Of a stretch of 64,000 nucleotides of DNA, positions 43,997 through 55,329 are shown piece by piece. Within the stretch, counting starts at the first letter, position 1, and the number at the start of each line of letters is the position of its first letter. The position numbers and the translations under genes were made by a program. This stretch comes from Dichotomopilus funicola (Eukaryota; Ascomycota; Sordariomycetes; Sordariales; Chaetomiaceae), in contig NW_026944032.1 of NCBI RefSeq assembly GCF_033296635.1, positions 186,001-250,000 on the forward strand. The letters run 5' to 3'. The notes beneath the pieces are model-generated. The model saw only the letters and a program-made list of their open reading frames with translations. It searched no databases and was not told where the DNA came from.

Positions 43997-45325
43997 CTAC
44001 GTCTGACCCAACCACCTCGCCAAATCCCTCACCAAATCCCCAACCCAGTACATCCCCCCAGCAACCAGCGACAACCCCACCTCCACCAACCACCCATCCC
44101 TATCCTCCCCATACTCCCCTACCCCCAATCCCATCCACTCCTCCACAACCCCCACCACCCCCCTAGCCACCACCCACCCAAACCAAACCCCCCATCCGGC
44201 CCATACCAACCTCCAGTTCTCCCTCACTACCCTCATCCATTCCCGACCTGCCTCGGTGGCGACTTCGGCTATCCAGAGGGCTACTAGCCAGCTTATCCGC
44301 CATATTACTTTCGCTAGGCGCAGGCTGTAGCGGAGAGCGGTGCACAGCCCAGCGAGGCGGATATAAATACGCAATGGCGTGCCGAGCGTGGTATCAAGCA
44401 GCGAGGACAACCCTAGGCCGACTGAGGCAGGGAGGAGGGAGAGAAGGAGGAAGGTGAGGATATAAGTGAGGAGGAGATGGATTAGCGTGGGGAGGTTGTG
44501 CGGGGAGTGGGAGGGAGAAGGGTGTAAAGCGTGGAGGGTGGACCAGTACCGGCTGGGGGTTGTTAGAGGTCTTTGGCTTTTTCGGGGGGTTGGTTTGGGA
44601 GTTGGACTCTTGCTGCTCCTTCTCCTTCTCGTACTTGGACTTGGACTTGGACTTTTGCTGCTCCTCGTACTTGCGCTCTTGCTGCTCCTGCTCGTACTTG
44701 GACTCCTCTTGCTGCTCCTTTTCTTGGGGGGTGTTGTACCCGCAGCTGGACCAGCTGTGCTTGTGCCTGTGTCTGTGTCTGCTTCAGGGGTTGCTGTTGC
44801 TGTTGCTGTTGCTTCAGGGGCAGAATCAGGGTTAGGGTTAACTTGGGTATGGTGCTTCCTCTTAGACTCCCTCTTAGACTCCCTCTTAGACTCCCTCTTA
44901 GACCCCGTCTCCGTCTCCGTCTCAGTCCCAGTCTCAGAATCCCTCCCACAGCCCTCCCCAGGTAACCAATCGCCCCCCCTCGCCCTCAACACCTCCGGCA
45001 CCATCCACGGATACGGATTCAATCTCAGCGCTCTCCACGCCCAATACAGCAGCAACTGGCCCAGGTCGCGGCGGTAGTAAGTAAATAAGAGGGTCAAAGT
45101 GATGACTAGGGAGAGGGTGTGATAGGGTGGGCTGGTGGTGGTGGAGTTTGCTGGGTTTTTTGGGTTTGTTTGGTAGGGGGTGGAGGGTGGGTAGGATGTG
45201 TAGGATGTGTAGCGGGGTTGATATCGTTCGCGAGGGGGGTATTGGTCATGGGGGAAGGGGGTTGAGGCGGTTCGGAAGTCGAAGCGGAAGGGGGGGTCGT
45301 CGTCGGGGAATGGATGGCGCTGCAT
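43997..45325 (-). CDS. Hypothetical multi-pass membrane protein with KRES repeats
   Basis: Intronless frame from ATG 45325, 442 residues; the frame is open further up to 45616 but the upstream part has no coding character. It begins MQRHPFPDDDPPFRF, then has a first hydrophobic segment (YHTLSLVITLTLLFTYY). A cytosolic-looking low-complexity block follows, with a 12-bp DNA repeat (44867-44914) encoding ESKR units and RSSKSPSPS-type repeats. The C-terminal half has about four or five hydrophobic segments (for example LIHLLLTYILTFLLLSLL, WLVALWIAEV, VWFGWVVARGVVGVV). I did not recognise a family. It is convergent with LSH, with only 64 bp between stop codons. Biased composition makes the N-terminal half uncertain, but the membrane segments look real. 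Confidence 0.6.
   Translation of the reverse strand: MQRHPFPDDDPPFRFDFRTASTPFPHDQYPPRERYQPRYTSYTSYPPSTPYQTNPKNPANSTTTSPPYHTLSLVITLTLLFTYYRRDLGQLLLYWAWRALRLNPYPWMVPEVLRARGGDWLPGEGCGRDSETGTETETETGSKRESKRESKRESKRKHHTQVNPNPDSAPEATATATATPEADTDTGTSTAGPAAGTTPPKKRSSKRSPSTSRSSKSASTRSSKSPSPSPSTRRRRSSKSPTPKPTPRKSQRPLTTPSRYWSTLHALHPSPSHSPHNLPTLIHLLLTYILTFLLLSLLPASVGLGLSSLLDTTLGTPLRIYIRLAGLCTALRYSLRLAKVIWRISWLVALWIAEVATEAGREWMRVVRENWRLVWAGWGVWFGWVVARGVVGVVEEWMGLGVGEYGEDRDGWLVEVGLSLVAGGMYWVGDLVRDLARWLGQT
44828..44840 (-). repeat. Telomere-type repeat in coding sequence
   Basis: AGGGTTAGGGTTA on the plus strand, read as TAACCCTAACCCT on the coding minus strand. It encodes Val/Asn-Pro-Asn-Pro in the membrane protein's low-complexity block. 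Confidence 0.9.
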
Positions 45326-46062
45326 TGTGGGGGTAGTGCTGGGCGGATGTGGTGTCGGTGGTGTTGTGGATGGTTCTCCTATTTTTTCTCCTTTTTTATT
45401 TTTTTGTCGCAGGTGGTAAGGGTGTTGGACTCTGATAGTGGAGACTTTATCGGAGAGGTGATCGTTAGCAAGACCGCATTGGGAAATATTCTGGAGATGG
45501 CGATTCCGGAAATGGCCGAGATTAACGTGGGCAGTCTCATATACGGACATGATGGTGTTTCTTTGTCTTTGTTGGTCTCGGGGCAGTACCACAGGACAGT
45601 CCTTTGATCGAGTCACGCTGAAGTTGTTCTTTGGGTACGGTATGGCCCTGAGAAAATAATTACTTAACTTACAAAATGGACTTACGAGTCTCAGATACCT
45701 ATTAACTCAGGTAATTCAATACAGCCTTAGTCTCACAAAATTGAACAAAGTATGGCCAATTACCCATACACCCTTAAGACTCAAAGGCAGACAAAGACAA
45801 CAAGACTCGCCGACTCGCATTCATTATCCTGTATTAATAGCCCTTTGTCCACCTCCTCACAAAACACTCCCCTCGCATTGTCTCATTGTCCCTCGTCAAA
45901 CCACAAGTATAAGGCCAACCGCGCCAACTCCGAGCCATATCGAGTCGAGTCAGGTCAAAAAGACAAAATCAGGACAGCACACATGGCCTGATGAGACTCG
46001 CTCCGTGTGATGATCCATACAAAAAACCAATCTAATCACACCAACACAACAGCACAGCAACA
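45326..46062. other. Intergenic region, divergent starts
   Basis: 737 bp between the membrane protein and the acidic low-complexity protein. No gene is recognised. T-rich tracts lie at 45379-45406. Confidence 0.5.
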
Positions 46063-49000
46063 ATGAGAACTCGACCTAGAGAATCCCGTTCCGCATCCCC
46101 TTCTCCCCCATCCTCCCCCTCTACCCCCCGCTCCCCCCAACCCCCCCCTCCCAAACGCCGCCGCGCCAACGACAACACCCCCCTACCCATACCCGTCCCA
46201 TCATCCCGATCACCCCCCCGCCGTACCCGCCGCGTCCGCCGCATCAACGGCCTCCCCAGCTCCGATCCCAACTCAGACCAGGGACAACAACACAATGCCG
46301 AACCCCTCCTCATGCTCGACGAAAACGGCCGCGCAGTAATCCAGCCCACGCCGCCGATCAAATTGATACGGGCGCGGGAGAGAGCGGCTGCGGAGGCGCA
46401 GGCGAGGGAACGGGAAAGGGAGAGGGAGAAGGTTAGGAAGAGACGGGAGAGGGAACGAATTAGGAGGGAGGAGAGGGAACGGGAGAGGGAGGAGAGGAGG
46501 AGGAATAGGGGGAAGGGGAAGAAGAAGAGGGTTAGTTGGGCTGGGGAGGGTGATGGTGATGGGAGTGGGAGTGGGAGTGGGAGTGGGAGTGGGAGTGGGA
46601 GTGAGAATAATACCTCCAGTAATACCGGGTCCGGTAACAATACCAGTTACAGTACCGGGTTCGGGAGCGGAAATACCAGCTCCGGTAATAAACATACCAA
46701 CTCCGGTAATGCGGGCCACAATACACACGACCACCAAGACGACGAGAATGACCACGTCCACCCCCCCATCCTCATCGACCAGACCCCGCCGGCCCCGCGG
46801 CCCTTCCCCCCATTTGATGACGACCCCAATGAGCCGGTGGCTGTGGTTATTGGCAATGACGGACACCCGGTCAAGTTGTTGGGGATAAGCGACGACGACG
46901 GCGAGGGGGAGGAAGAGGGGGTAAAGAAGGAGGTGAAGAAGGAGGCGAGGGGGAAGTTAAAGAAGGGCGAGTGGATCTGTGGCACCGCTCGTCGGAATAA
47001 CTTCAATCCCAGCAAGGTGTATTCCCTCAAGAATAAGCATGTGCCTAAGAAGGAGGAAGAGGAAGAGAAGGAGACGGATGCCTGGGACTGTGGCAATAGT
47101 GATGATTTGGTACTCGGGGCGGATGGTAGCTGCGGCAGTCGTCCCGTGGGGGACCAGCAGAACGCAGACCCCAGCTACCCTATCCCGTTGGACAACCCGG
47201 ACAGCGGCTTCGACCCGGATACTACTCCCTTGGATGCGTATCACACCCCGCCCGCTCCTGTGTGCCCGCAGTGCCGTACTTGGTGTAATGGTGGGACTGT
47301 TTGGGGGTGTTTGAAGAAAGAGAAGGATGAGAAGGGTGTGCCGGATGGTGATGACGACGACGATGATGATAATGGTGAGGATGATAACAACGACTCCAAA
47401 AAGGCAAATCCCGACATCCGAACACCGGCTCTCCCATCAGGCTGGCCTGGCCGCTTCACTTCCCCAGGCCGCACTCCCTCTGATCATGGCGATGATGACA
47501 ACAATGACGACGACGATGATGACTCGAGAAGAGCAAACCCCGATATCCCAACCCCGACTCTCCCTAGAGGTTGGCCCGACCGGTTCACAACACCACCACC
47601 GCCACCACGACAGTCACAATCCCAGCCAGGGCCTCCAATCCCCCCAATCCAGCCCCCTCTCCCGGTTTTACGCACTCAACCAGGCCCATTGCCCAAGAGA
47701 GAGCCCCAATCGCCAATCCAGTTCCGGCCGATCAACTGGAATCAGAGCCAAGATCGTCCCATAAAGAAGGAGTTCAGCGACGACGACAGCGACATCAGCG
47801 ACGGATTTGGATACAGCCCACACCAACTCGGCGGCAGTGTTCCAGCACCGGCACGTCCCTCATACAGCCCAGACCGAAAAATAAAAAAGGAACCAACAAG
47901 CGATGATGAGGACGATAAAGAAGAGTTGGTAGACCTGCTCGAGAACCAGTTTGATGATGATACGTTAGCCGGTCCGATCCCCGGCGGGCCGAGTCTTATG
48001 CTTTCCCCCACGATTCCAGAGCGCACACCCAAGCTTGAAGACACATCGGAGCCTGAAGACACACTTGAGCCTGAGCCATCTCAACGGCACGGTCTCACCA
48101 TGAATGCCCTGCGCTATCCCTCTCCGACAAGCAACCGCGCAAACCGCACAAACCAGAGTGATCCGCCTCCTTATCTACGACCGGGGACTCCTCCCAGACC
48201 TCGTCCGAGTAAGAGATCCCGNNNNNNNNNNATCCTATTCCTAGTGGACCTCTTCCCAGTGGACGGTCACGTATCCGCATGTATGTACGTAACGTAACAT
48301 ACATACATACACAAAACCATAACCAAGACTATACATTCTCACACCTACCAGACAACCCCCTCTCCCCACCAACCTTCATCATAACCCGCCCAACCCCAAC
48401 CACCACCCCCTCACCCCATCATCAACAACAGCGCCAACACCACCAACATCCCCCCTACGACCAAACCCATCTCAACCCCCTCTACCACTACCCCTCCGTC
48501 CCCTACGACCTCGATTCCCTCCCCGAAGACGACGATCCCTCCTCCTCCTCTGACCTCTTCGACTCCAACTCCCCCTCAGACCTCACTTCCCCCCCCTACT
48601 CCCCCTCTCCCCCCTCTCCCGACTCCCCCCCAGCCTACCGCGAACAACCAGACCCCCCGCCGCCGTCCTACTACAGCCAAAGTGAACGCCAAGCCCAAAC
48701 CGCCGCAAACCAACGGCGAAGGCAAAATTCCTCTGTTGAGCTCTTGCCGAATCATCCTATTTTGCTCAGCCCGTTCAGCCCAGGTAGTCTTGGAGGAAGT
48801 GGGACTGATACTGACGATGCGGGGGGTACGAATAATGATAATACGACGGAACATTACCCGCTGTGGCCGACACATCGGGGTTATACACCACTGGATGCTC
48901 CGGCTGAAGTTTATACTGGTACGGGGAACGGGGTTGAGTCTGAGGATGAGGGGGATGGTGATGAGGGGGTTGATGCGGGAGGGCATGGACACTACCCTAG

Positions 49001-49316
49001 TGATCCAGACGATGTAGATAATCCAGACCGGCCGAATGGTTCTAATCGTGCTGAGGGCCGTCGGATGGTAGGCTATGGGTTTGATTACGATGATTTCGAC
49101 ACCGAAAACGATTCGGCGAGTGAAGAAGGAGGAGAAGGGGAGCGTCCCACAGGGGTGTTTGTCCCGGATCGGGAGGGGGAGTTTGAAGTGGATGATGCGT
49201 GGTTGGATCGGGTGGAGGCGGAGGCGGGAGGGGTTTTGAGAGAGGGGTATTGGGGGGAGGGGAGTGGAGGGGCGGATGGGTATGAGTATGGGTATGAGGA
49301 TGGGGGGGATAGGTGA
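46063..49316 (+). CDS. Hypothetical acidic P/D/S-rich nuclear-like protein, interrupted by assembly gap
   Basis: Two open frames, 46063-48221 and 48234-49316, meet at a run of ten N (48222-48231). The frame after the gap is open right from the gap, so one gene of about 1080 residues is likely if the true gap length leaves remainder 2 when divided by 3. The N-terminus is basic (PPPPKRRRAND, RRTRRVRRI), fitting a nuclear signal. R/E-rich coiled stretches follow, then Gly-Ser repeats, acidic D runs and proline-rich parts. A pair of near-identical modules around ANPDI (residues 448 and 491) is a duplication. IKKEF and IKKEPTSDDED fit SUMO sites. PPAY and PPSYY fit WW-domain ligands. No domain was recognised. 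Strong bias means parts of the model, and possible small introns, are unsure. Confidence 0.5.
48222..48231. other. Assembly gap (10 N)
   Basis: Ten N bases, a usual placeholder for an unknown-length scaffold join, inside the reading frame of the acidic protein. Confidence 0.99.
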
Positions 49317-49470
49317 GTGTAGTTATGTTGTGGGTAGAAGGCGTTTGTTTGTTTGTTTTGTTCGTATCTTTGTATTTTGTATCGTATCTTTCATGACTGT
49401 ATACCTCCCGCGTAAGAATACACATACAAAAATACACGACTCATCTCCAACTGTCATGTAGCCTCCCTGC

Positions 49471-50324
49471 CTAATGCTGCATCGGCAAGTCGAGTGACAT
49501 CTCAGACCGCCGGCTCTGGTGTGAAGACATCTGCCGCAGCGGGTGTGATCGATATGGACTGTTGGAATGAGGACTGCGCGGACTCAGGGGACTGCGGGTA
49601 TTGCCCAATCCCTGCCGTCGTGAATCCCACATTTCCGCTTCCGGTGCTGGCTCGTATCTCTCTCGGACGTCCGTTTTTATCTTTTGGCTTGGTCGATTCT
49701 GTTGTTTGTGCTTGTTTTGGTGATGTTCGTGTTGGACACCCTCACTTCCACTCCCACTTTCATCCGTCCTGTTCTCTCTCCTGTTGTTTCCTGCTCCTCC
49801 CCCATTCTCATTCCACCGCTCGATATCACTCTCATCCACGGTCATCCTCGTCCGCCGTCGCGCCAGTAGCCACCCACCCACCACAGCCAGCAGAAGCGCA
49901 GCTACACCCCCGACGACACCGCCTACAATCGGAGCAGGGTTGGTAGACGATGGTTTGCTCGAGGCTGTGGCGGTCTCGGCTTCGATGGTTGTTTTTGTGA
50001 GCCAATCGAGGTTGGTGGATGATGGGTGTGGGTTGGGTTGAGTTGTTGATGGCTGGGTTGGTGATGGCTCGGGGGTGGTTATCGCTCGGGGGAGGGCGTT
50101 TTGGTGGAGGGGTATTGGACTGGGTTCTAGATGGTGTTAGTTTGATGGTGAGTATGAGAGGACCACGGAATAAACATACCATTGCGCTTGCAGTTCGCCC
50201 CCAATCCCGAGTCCACACAGACATACACCGGTTCGACTTCAACCCTAGTAGAAACATCCTCCGCGCGGGCACTTCCACAGCTCACAAGAGCGGACAACAG
50301 TACACACAGTCCAATCGATACCAT
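49471..50324 (-). CDS. Hypothetical single-pass membrane protein with signal peptide
   Basis: Two exons (50324-50180, 50126-49471; 53 bp intron, GTATGT donor, CATCTAG acceptor) give 266 residues. The N-terminus MVSIGLCVLLSALVSCGSARA is a signal peptide. A short region with two cysteines (VCVDSG, NCKRN) follows, then a P/S/T-rich stalk (likely O-glycosylated), then one membrane helix IVGGVVGGVAALLLAVVGGWLLA with stop-transfer RRRTR. The cytosolic tail is charged and S/R/Q-rich. This is the layout of fungal cell-wall stress-sensor-like or mucin-like proteins, but no WSC domain is visible. The splice join is in frame and links signal peptide to membrane helix, which supports the model. Confidence 0.72.
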
Positions 50325-52493
50325 ACTCGGTCGTCGGTGTTGTTTCCTTTTTGGGGTGTCCGACCGGTGGATGTGGAGTTGTATACCACAGTACTAGTAT
50401 ATGTATATGTCGTCGCTTTTCTCGGAGTCGCAAACCTTAAAAGACGACAAGTCCGTCCGACGCGCCGAACAAACACACGATCAAATCCAGCCAAACGGTT
50501 CAGATCAGATCTCACAACCCGGGGCCACGAGCGGGGAGGGAACCTCTGCATTTATCCAGCTTCCCGTCTCTCCTCCTCCCGTCTCTCGCTTTCGCTCACC
50601 CCAGCGCAAAACCAACAAACCCACGCCCAGACGACCCAGACCCGGGAACCAATGCAGGTCCAGCAGCTCGACTCGGCCGACACCGGTGACCCTGGCCTGG
50701 CTTGCGTGTCCCGTACAGGCAAGCCTGTGGTACACTGGTGCAGGACAGACACAGGAATCGGCATGGTCCTTTCCCTGCCGACGGCTCGGTACCGAACGCG
50801 CAGGGCTGAAGTCGTTGTGTACCGTGGCTGGGGTCGGTTTGGTTGGGATTTGACAGACGGCGAATTCATCGGCAGTGCGCATGTCCCCAAGACACACACA
50901 TACTTCGTACACTCATCGAGATACCATGACGCGAAGCCACGAACTCTTCAGAGAAATCGCAAACAACAGCCTGATCTCAAGCCTGCAATACTCCATCCAC
51001 TACACTAGTTAGTTACCTAGTTAGTCAAAGGCAAAGGAGTTCCCCTCAACTCATCAAGCTCGAACACCGGCCGAGTCGCGCTAGCCCCCTCCAGCTAGCC
51101 CCAACGCCCCGTCACACAGCGTCGCACCGCTGCGCCGCTAGCGTTGCAGCCCTGAAAAGCCGGGAAAAGCCAAGAACGTCCACTGGAAGGACCTCTCTCC
51201 TCTCGTCCCTGTCCCATAATGTGATTTCTTTGGGGCAACCGACATATTCTACAAACTCGTAGAACGTGAAAGAAAGAGAGTTGATTGATGAGTTGATGAT
51301 CGACTGGTTCCATTCTGCCGAGAGCTCTTTACTGATATTCATACGGTTGATGGTTGAGTTTCTGCTTTTGTTAGCCCTCTGTTCCTCACCTCGATTTCCC
51401 AGCCCATGGCGCTAGCCCAACTTTCCAGGTGAGCGCCAATGCAGGTCCCTACCAGGGGCATCTTCCAGAAGGATTCGAAACGCTGCTTCTTTTTCTTTCT
51501 GTCGTTTTTCTTTTCCTTCCCATCCCTTCCCTGCCAAGAACCGGCTCGGAATCATCAACCGAGCGCCACGAGTTCCCGTTCCCTTTCTCGTCCATCTTTC
51601 CTTTTTCCTTTCCCTTTCCGTCTATCCGTGGTGTGGAAGCTGGGCATTCCTCGGTTACATCATGCCGTGTCGTCGATCGCAGTCCTCTGCAGTTCTCTGC
51701 AGTCCTGTGCAGGACACCATCTTCCTGGGACGCTGTTGCGCCGGCTGTCTGCGGCTGTGTTTCAGGATGATCGCTGTCGTCACCGGGCGCATGGAAGATT
51801 CAAGATTGTTTAGAGAAGCTAGGTGTCCGCTCTTCGTACGTCAACGTTGTAAATGCACTGTTCTCGATCTTGGTCGGTAACCCTACACGACAATGAAATC
51901 GGACGTGGTACGAATACAAAGACAACCCCAAAAGACTGTGCTGGACAAGGGTGACATCTGCTCACCCGCATACTGCGGGATTCCGAGTTGGTACTTTGTA
52001 TGCAGCTTTCATCCGACCACTCACATCGCGGCAGCCGACATCGCCCAATCCCACCGTCGCAGCCATGTCCCTTCCCGTCCGTCCAGAGCAAACTGCCGTT
52101 TCTTTTTGGGAGCTTGCGGCTGAGGAGAGTTCACTGCGGGCCACTCGGTACTGAGAGGACCGTGAGTACGGCAGATGGCATGTTCATCGCTGTGGTGTAT
52201 TTACTGTGTATATCGGTGCTGGAAGGCTTGGCGAGGGTTCAACTCGTTGAGGTGCTTGACAGCATTGGGGCCCTGCCAGCCTGCTTAGATATCAAAAGGT
52301 GTTCATATATGCGCAGTGCTTCCATCTATCATCTCAATTCGGCCGTATCGTGTCTGATATGCTGTCATGCCCGGGTCCCTGTATAGTTGACGTGTCGCTC
52401 GCTTTCCTCACTGACCCCAATAAGCCCAGAAGTCCAGTACTTTTCGCCCGCCCGTCCAACCTCTCTATCTCCCATCTCCCATATCCCAGAACC
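50325..52493. other. Intergenic region, no gene recognised
   Basis: About 2.2 kb between the 5' end of the membrane protein and the 3' end of PSF2. The open frames found have no conserved features. No repeat or RNA gene is seen. Confidence 0.55.
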
Positions 52494-53438
52494 TCAAATC
52501 CCCATATCCTCATCACTCTCCTCCTCCCCAAACCCATCCCCCCTTCCCCCTCCAACCCCCCCTCCCTCCTCCTCCTCGTCCTCCCGTCTCGCCGCCTCCG
52601 CACTCGCCCCAACCTTCCGTACCCCATCCACAACCCCCAACACAAACCCCCTACTCTCCGCAAGTTCAATCGCCCCCACCCCACGCAAACTCATCAACCC
52701 ACCCCCAAACCCTTCCAACCGCGCCGTACTACTCCTCATCTTCGCCGCCCGTACCTCCACCAAGTCCCGCAACAACCCACGTACTTCCCCAGCGCTACTC
52801 CCCGTTCCGCCACCGCCGGTGGTCGTGCCGCCGGCAGTCGCCCCGGCGATATCATCCCCCGCGTGCGTCAACAACGCCTCCGCAACCTCCAACCAGTGAT
52901 ACGGCAAATACCCCGCCGGCGCATCCGCCGTGCACGCCGAGCCCCTAAACGGAGCCGATATCCTTATCCCATCCTCCCCATCTTGTGTTGAATCCAACCC
53001 CTGCTGACGCGCCGCAAACCCGGGCCGTGAAGGGTCAGCGCGCGAAGGGATAGGCGGGGGTGGGGAGAAAGCGTCTGGGTCGTCGCGGGTTTCGCGGCGG
53101 ATGATTTCGGCGAGGGAGGAGGGGTGTAGCCAGGCTGGGGGGAGGATGTTGGCGCGGCGTTGTTTTTTGAGGAGGAGGGCTAGCCAGAGGGGGAGGTCGG
53201 TTCTATGCGGGGGGCGGAGGGAGGGGGTTTTGCCCTGTTTTTTTTTGTTTAAGGGTTAGTAAGTTGGGTAGGTGGAAATAGTTGGTTGGGTTTTGGCAGT
53301 GGGAGAGGAAGGATAGAAACGTACACCTAGCAGGTCAATGCTCTCGAGGCGCTGGCGCGGAACGACAGTGACCAGCTCCATCTCGGCTACGAAAGCCACT
53401 TCGGCGTGGGTCAAGCCCGACGGTAGCGGGAGTGCCAT
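52494..53438 (-). CDS. PSF2: GINS complex subunit Psf2
   Basis: Two exons (53438-53325, 53234-52494; 90 bp intron with GTACGT donor) give 284 residues. The first exon MALPLPSGLTHAEVAFVAEME with VVPRQRLESIDLLG is the hallmark N-terminus of Psf2, and the join gives GGKTPSLRPPHRTDLPLWLALLLKKQRRANI. The middle has YLPYHWLEVAEALL and VRGLLRDLVEVRAAKMR, as in the family. The tail (EEEEEGGGVGG, EEESDEDMGI) is acidic and longer than the usual about 200-residue protein. GINS (Sld5, Psf1-3) forms the CMG replicative helicase with Cdc45 and Mcm2-7. A GTGTAC donor two bases up would break the frame, so the GTACGT site is chosen. Confidence 0.95.
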
Positions 53439-53905
53439 TGTTCTCTCTCTCCCTTTCGGGCTCTCGCTCTCGCTCTATCGTTCGGTTGGAAATGGCCTGT
53501 GGTGGGGTTGTCACCTCATTGTGTTTGACGGGGCGGGGTGCGATGCCGCATACGCAATGTCCTGCAGCAGCGGGCGCGCGGATCGGAAACGAACGAACTA
53601 AAATCGAAACGTGAATGTCGAAAGTGTGCTGAAAATAGCTGCGGGCCGAGTTTCGCGTTGATGAAAACGCGGGGCAGGCGCGGGCTGCTCAATTGGTGCT
53701 GACGTCGCGTGGGTGGGGCTTGGCGCTTCCAGGGTTGGTCCAGAGCGGTGCTCACAGAGCTGCACTTGCAGGCCAATACTCGTCAGTGATAGAAATTTGA
53801 CAAGAAGTAGATGTTTTACTTCCATGAGAACAACCCCTAAATTAATTGAGGCAAAGCGGTGAGAAACCAGGCCACACCAACACTCACCCAAGCAAGAGCT
53901 AAAGG

Positions 53906-53917
53906 AACCCTAACCCT
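53906..53917 (+). repeat. Telomere-type repeat upstream of PSF2
   Basis: AACCCTAACCCT, two complete units, reads TTAGGG in the direction of PSF2. Confidence 0.9.
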
Positions 53918-55177
53918 CGCCCATCCAGAACCCGAGTTCACACTCTCGTAAGGAAGGAGCGGCTCTCTTGGAACACTTGTGACCCCAACAATTACAACAA
54001 TCACGCTCTAGTTTTCCAGCTTAGATACTCCTTTGACCGACCGCCGTTGGTGCAAAGCCGTACTTCATTTGAGAGATCGAGAGTTTGCAGTGGTTAGTAT
54101 TCTTATCTCAGGAACTCTTTCAGCTGATAACTATTGCTTTGTTCAGCTTAAATTTAACTCCAGCCATCACATCTTTCTCTTAGAATGAGCCTGACTTGCA
54201 ATATGTAGGTTCATTTACACTACCAAGTATCAAGACGTCAAATCTTGTTCTCCTTGAATCCTCGGACGGATCCCACGTGTGCTTCCGCGAAAGTGGACCA
54301 ACCCGAAAATGTGGAACCCCGACCTGTCAAAGTGGGGCCGCCCACCGGAGCCGGCTGCCGGGCTTGCCGGGCTCCCCACACCCGCTCCGAACCTCCGATC
54401 CGCCGGTCTGGCCGCCCGACCCATCTTACATAACCCCCCCGACCCCCTCAAAGCCAAAGAACGGAGAGCATAATCCCCCCCAAAGGATCCATTAGCTCCC
54501 CCTTCCAAATCCCGACTGCCTGGTTCCCACGAGGTTTTTCCGCCCGTTCCTTCCGTCCGTCCCATTCCCATTGAATTTAGGCTTCCTGTCTGTCAGCGGC
54601 ACAGGCTCACAGCGGGCCGCGGCTGGGTCTGAGCCTCTTTTCCATACTACACTCCACTTACTTCCATTGCGCGGGGAAAGCCGAGGGTGGTTACATGCCG
54701 CTCGCCGCATGCCGCCGCATGTTGCCGCATTTCACCGCGTAGTGGGTTTCGGAGTCGAGTTGGGATGATGGTCACAGGAAAGAAGAGAGAAAGAAAGTCC
54801 TGATTTGTAAAAATGTCAAATCAGTTCGTGCCGAGGTTGTTTTTACTCCCCGTTTGTTGCCTGGGCCTGGCTCACCTCACCTCTCACTTTTGGGGGACTG
54901 GGGGAGGTGGGTTCAGCCACCACGCGAGGGCGCGAAGGATGGGGTCGTGGCGGGGAGTGATGATGGGCCAATCCTGCAAGGCTGCAGCGCAGCAGGTATC
55001 GTGACGGTTGAGAGTAGTGAGTCGGGTGTTCAGATGAAACGACACAGACAAACAAACAAGGACACAAACACGCAGAATTGGGAATGAGATGGTTCAGTGG
55101 GAAAGTAAATTCGTTAGGTCGTTATGCTGCCTCAAACGTAGCGTGTCTCTGTCGTCTCTCGAGGTCTGGACGTGAGA

Positions 55178-55329
55178 ATCCCCTCCTCGTAGAACCTTGG
55201 CCCTGGAGTTAGAACACTACTCCAGCCCCGCGGCTTTTCTTTTTTTTTTTTTTTTTTTTTTTTGGATCCCCTTCTTGTTGAACCTCGGCTCTGGAGTTGG
55301 AACACCACTCAGCCCCGAGGCTCTTTTTT
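55178..55329. repeat. Two direct copies of a hairpin sequence flanking a 24-T tract
   Basis: Copy 1 (55178-55238) and copy 2 (55266-55329) share about 60 bp, including GAACCT, CTGGAGTT and AGCCCCG blocks. They are separated by a run of 24 T (55240-55263). Copy 1 has a perfect 7-bp stem CTGGAGT/ACTCCAG (55203-55209 with 55219-55225). Copy 2 has CCTCGG/CCGAGG (55283-55288 with 55315-55320) around a weaker version of that stem. Each copy ends in a T stretch. It lies about 160-310 bp past the stop of the zinc-finger gene. Confidence 0.85.
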
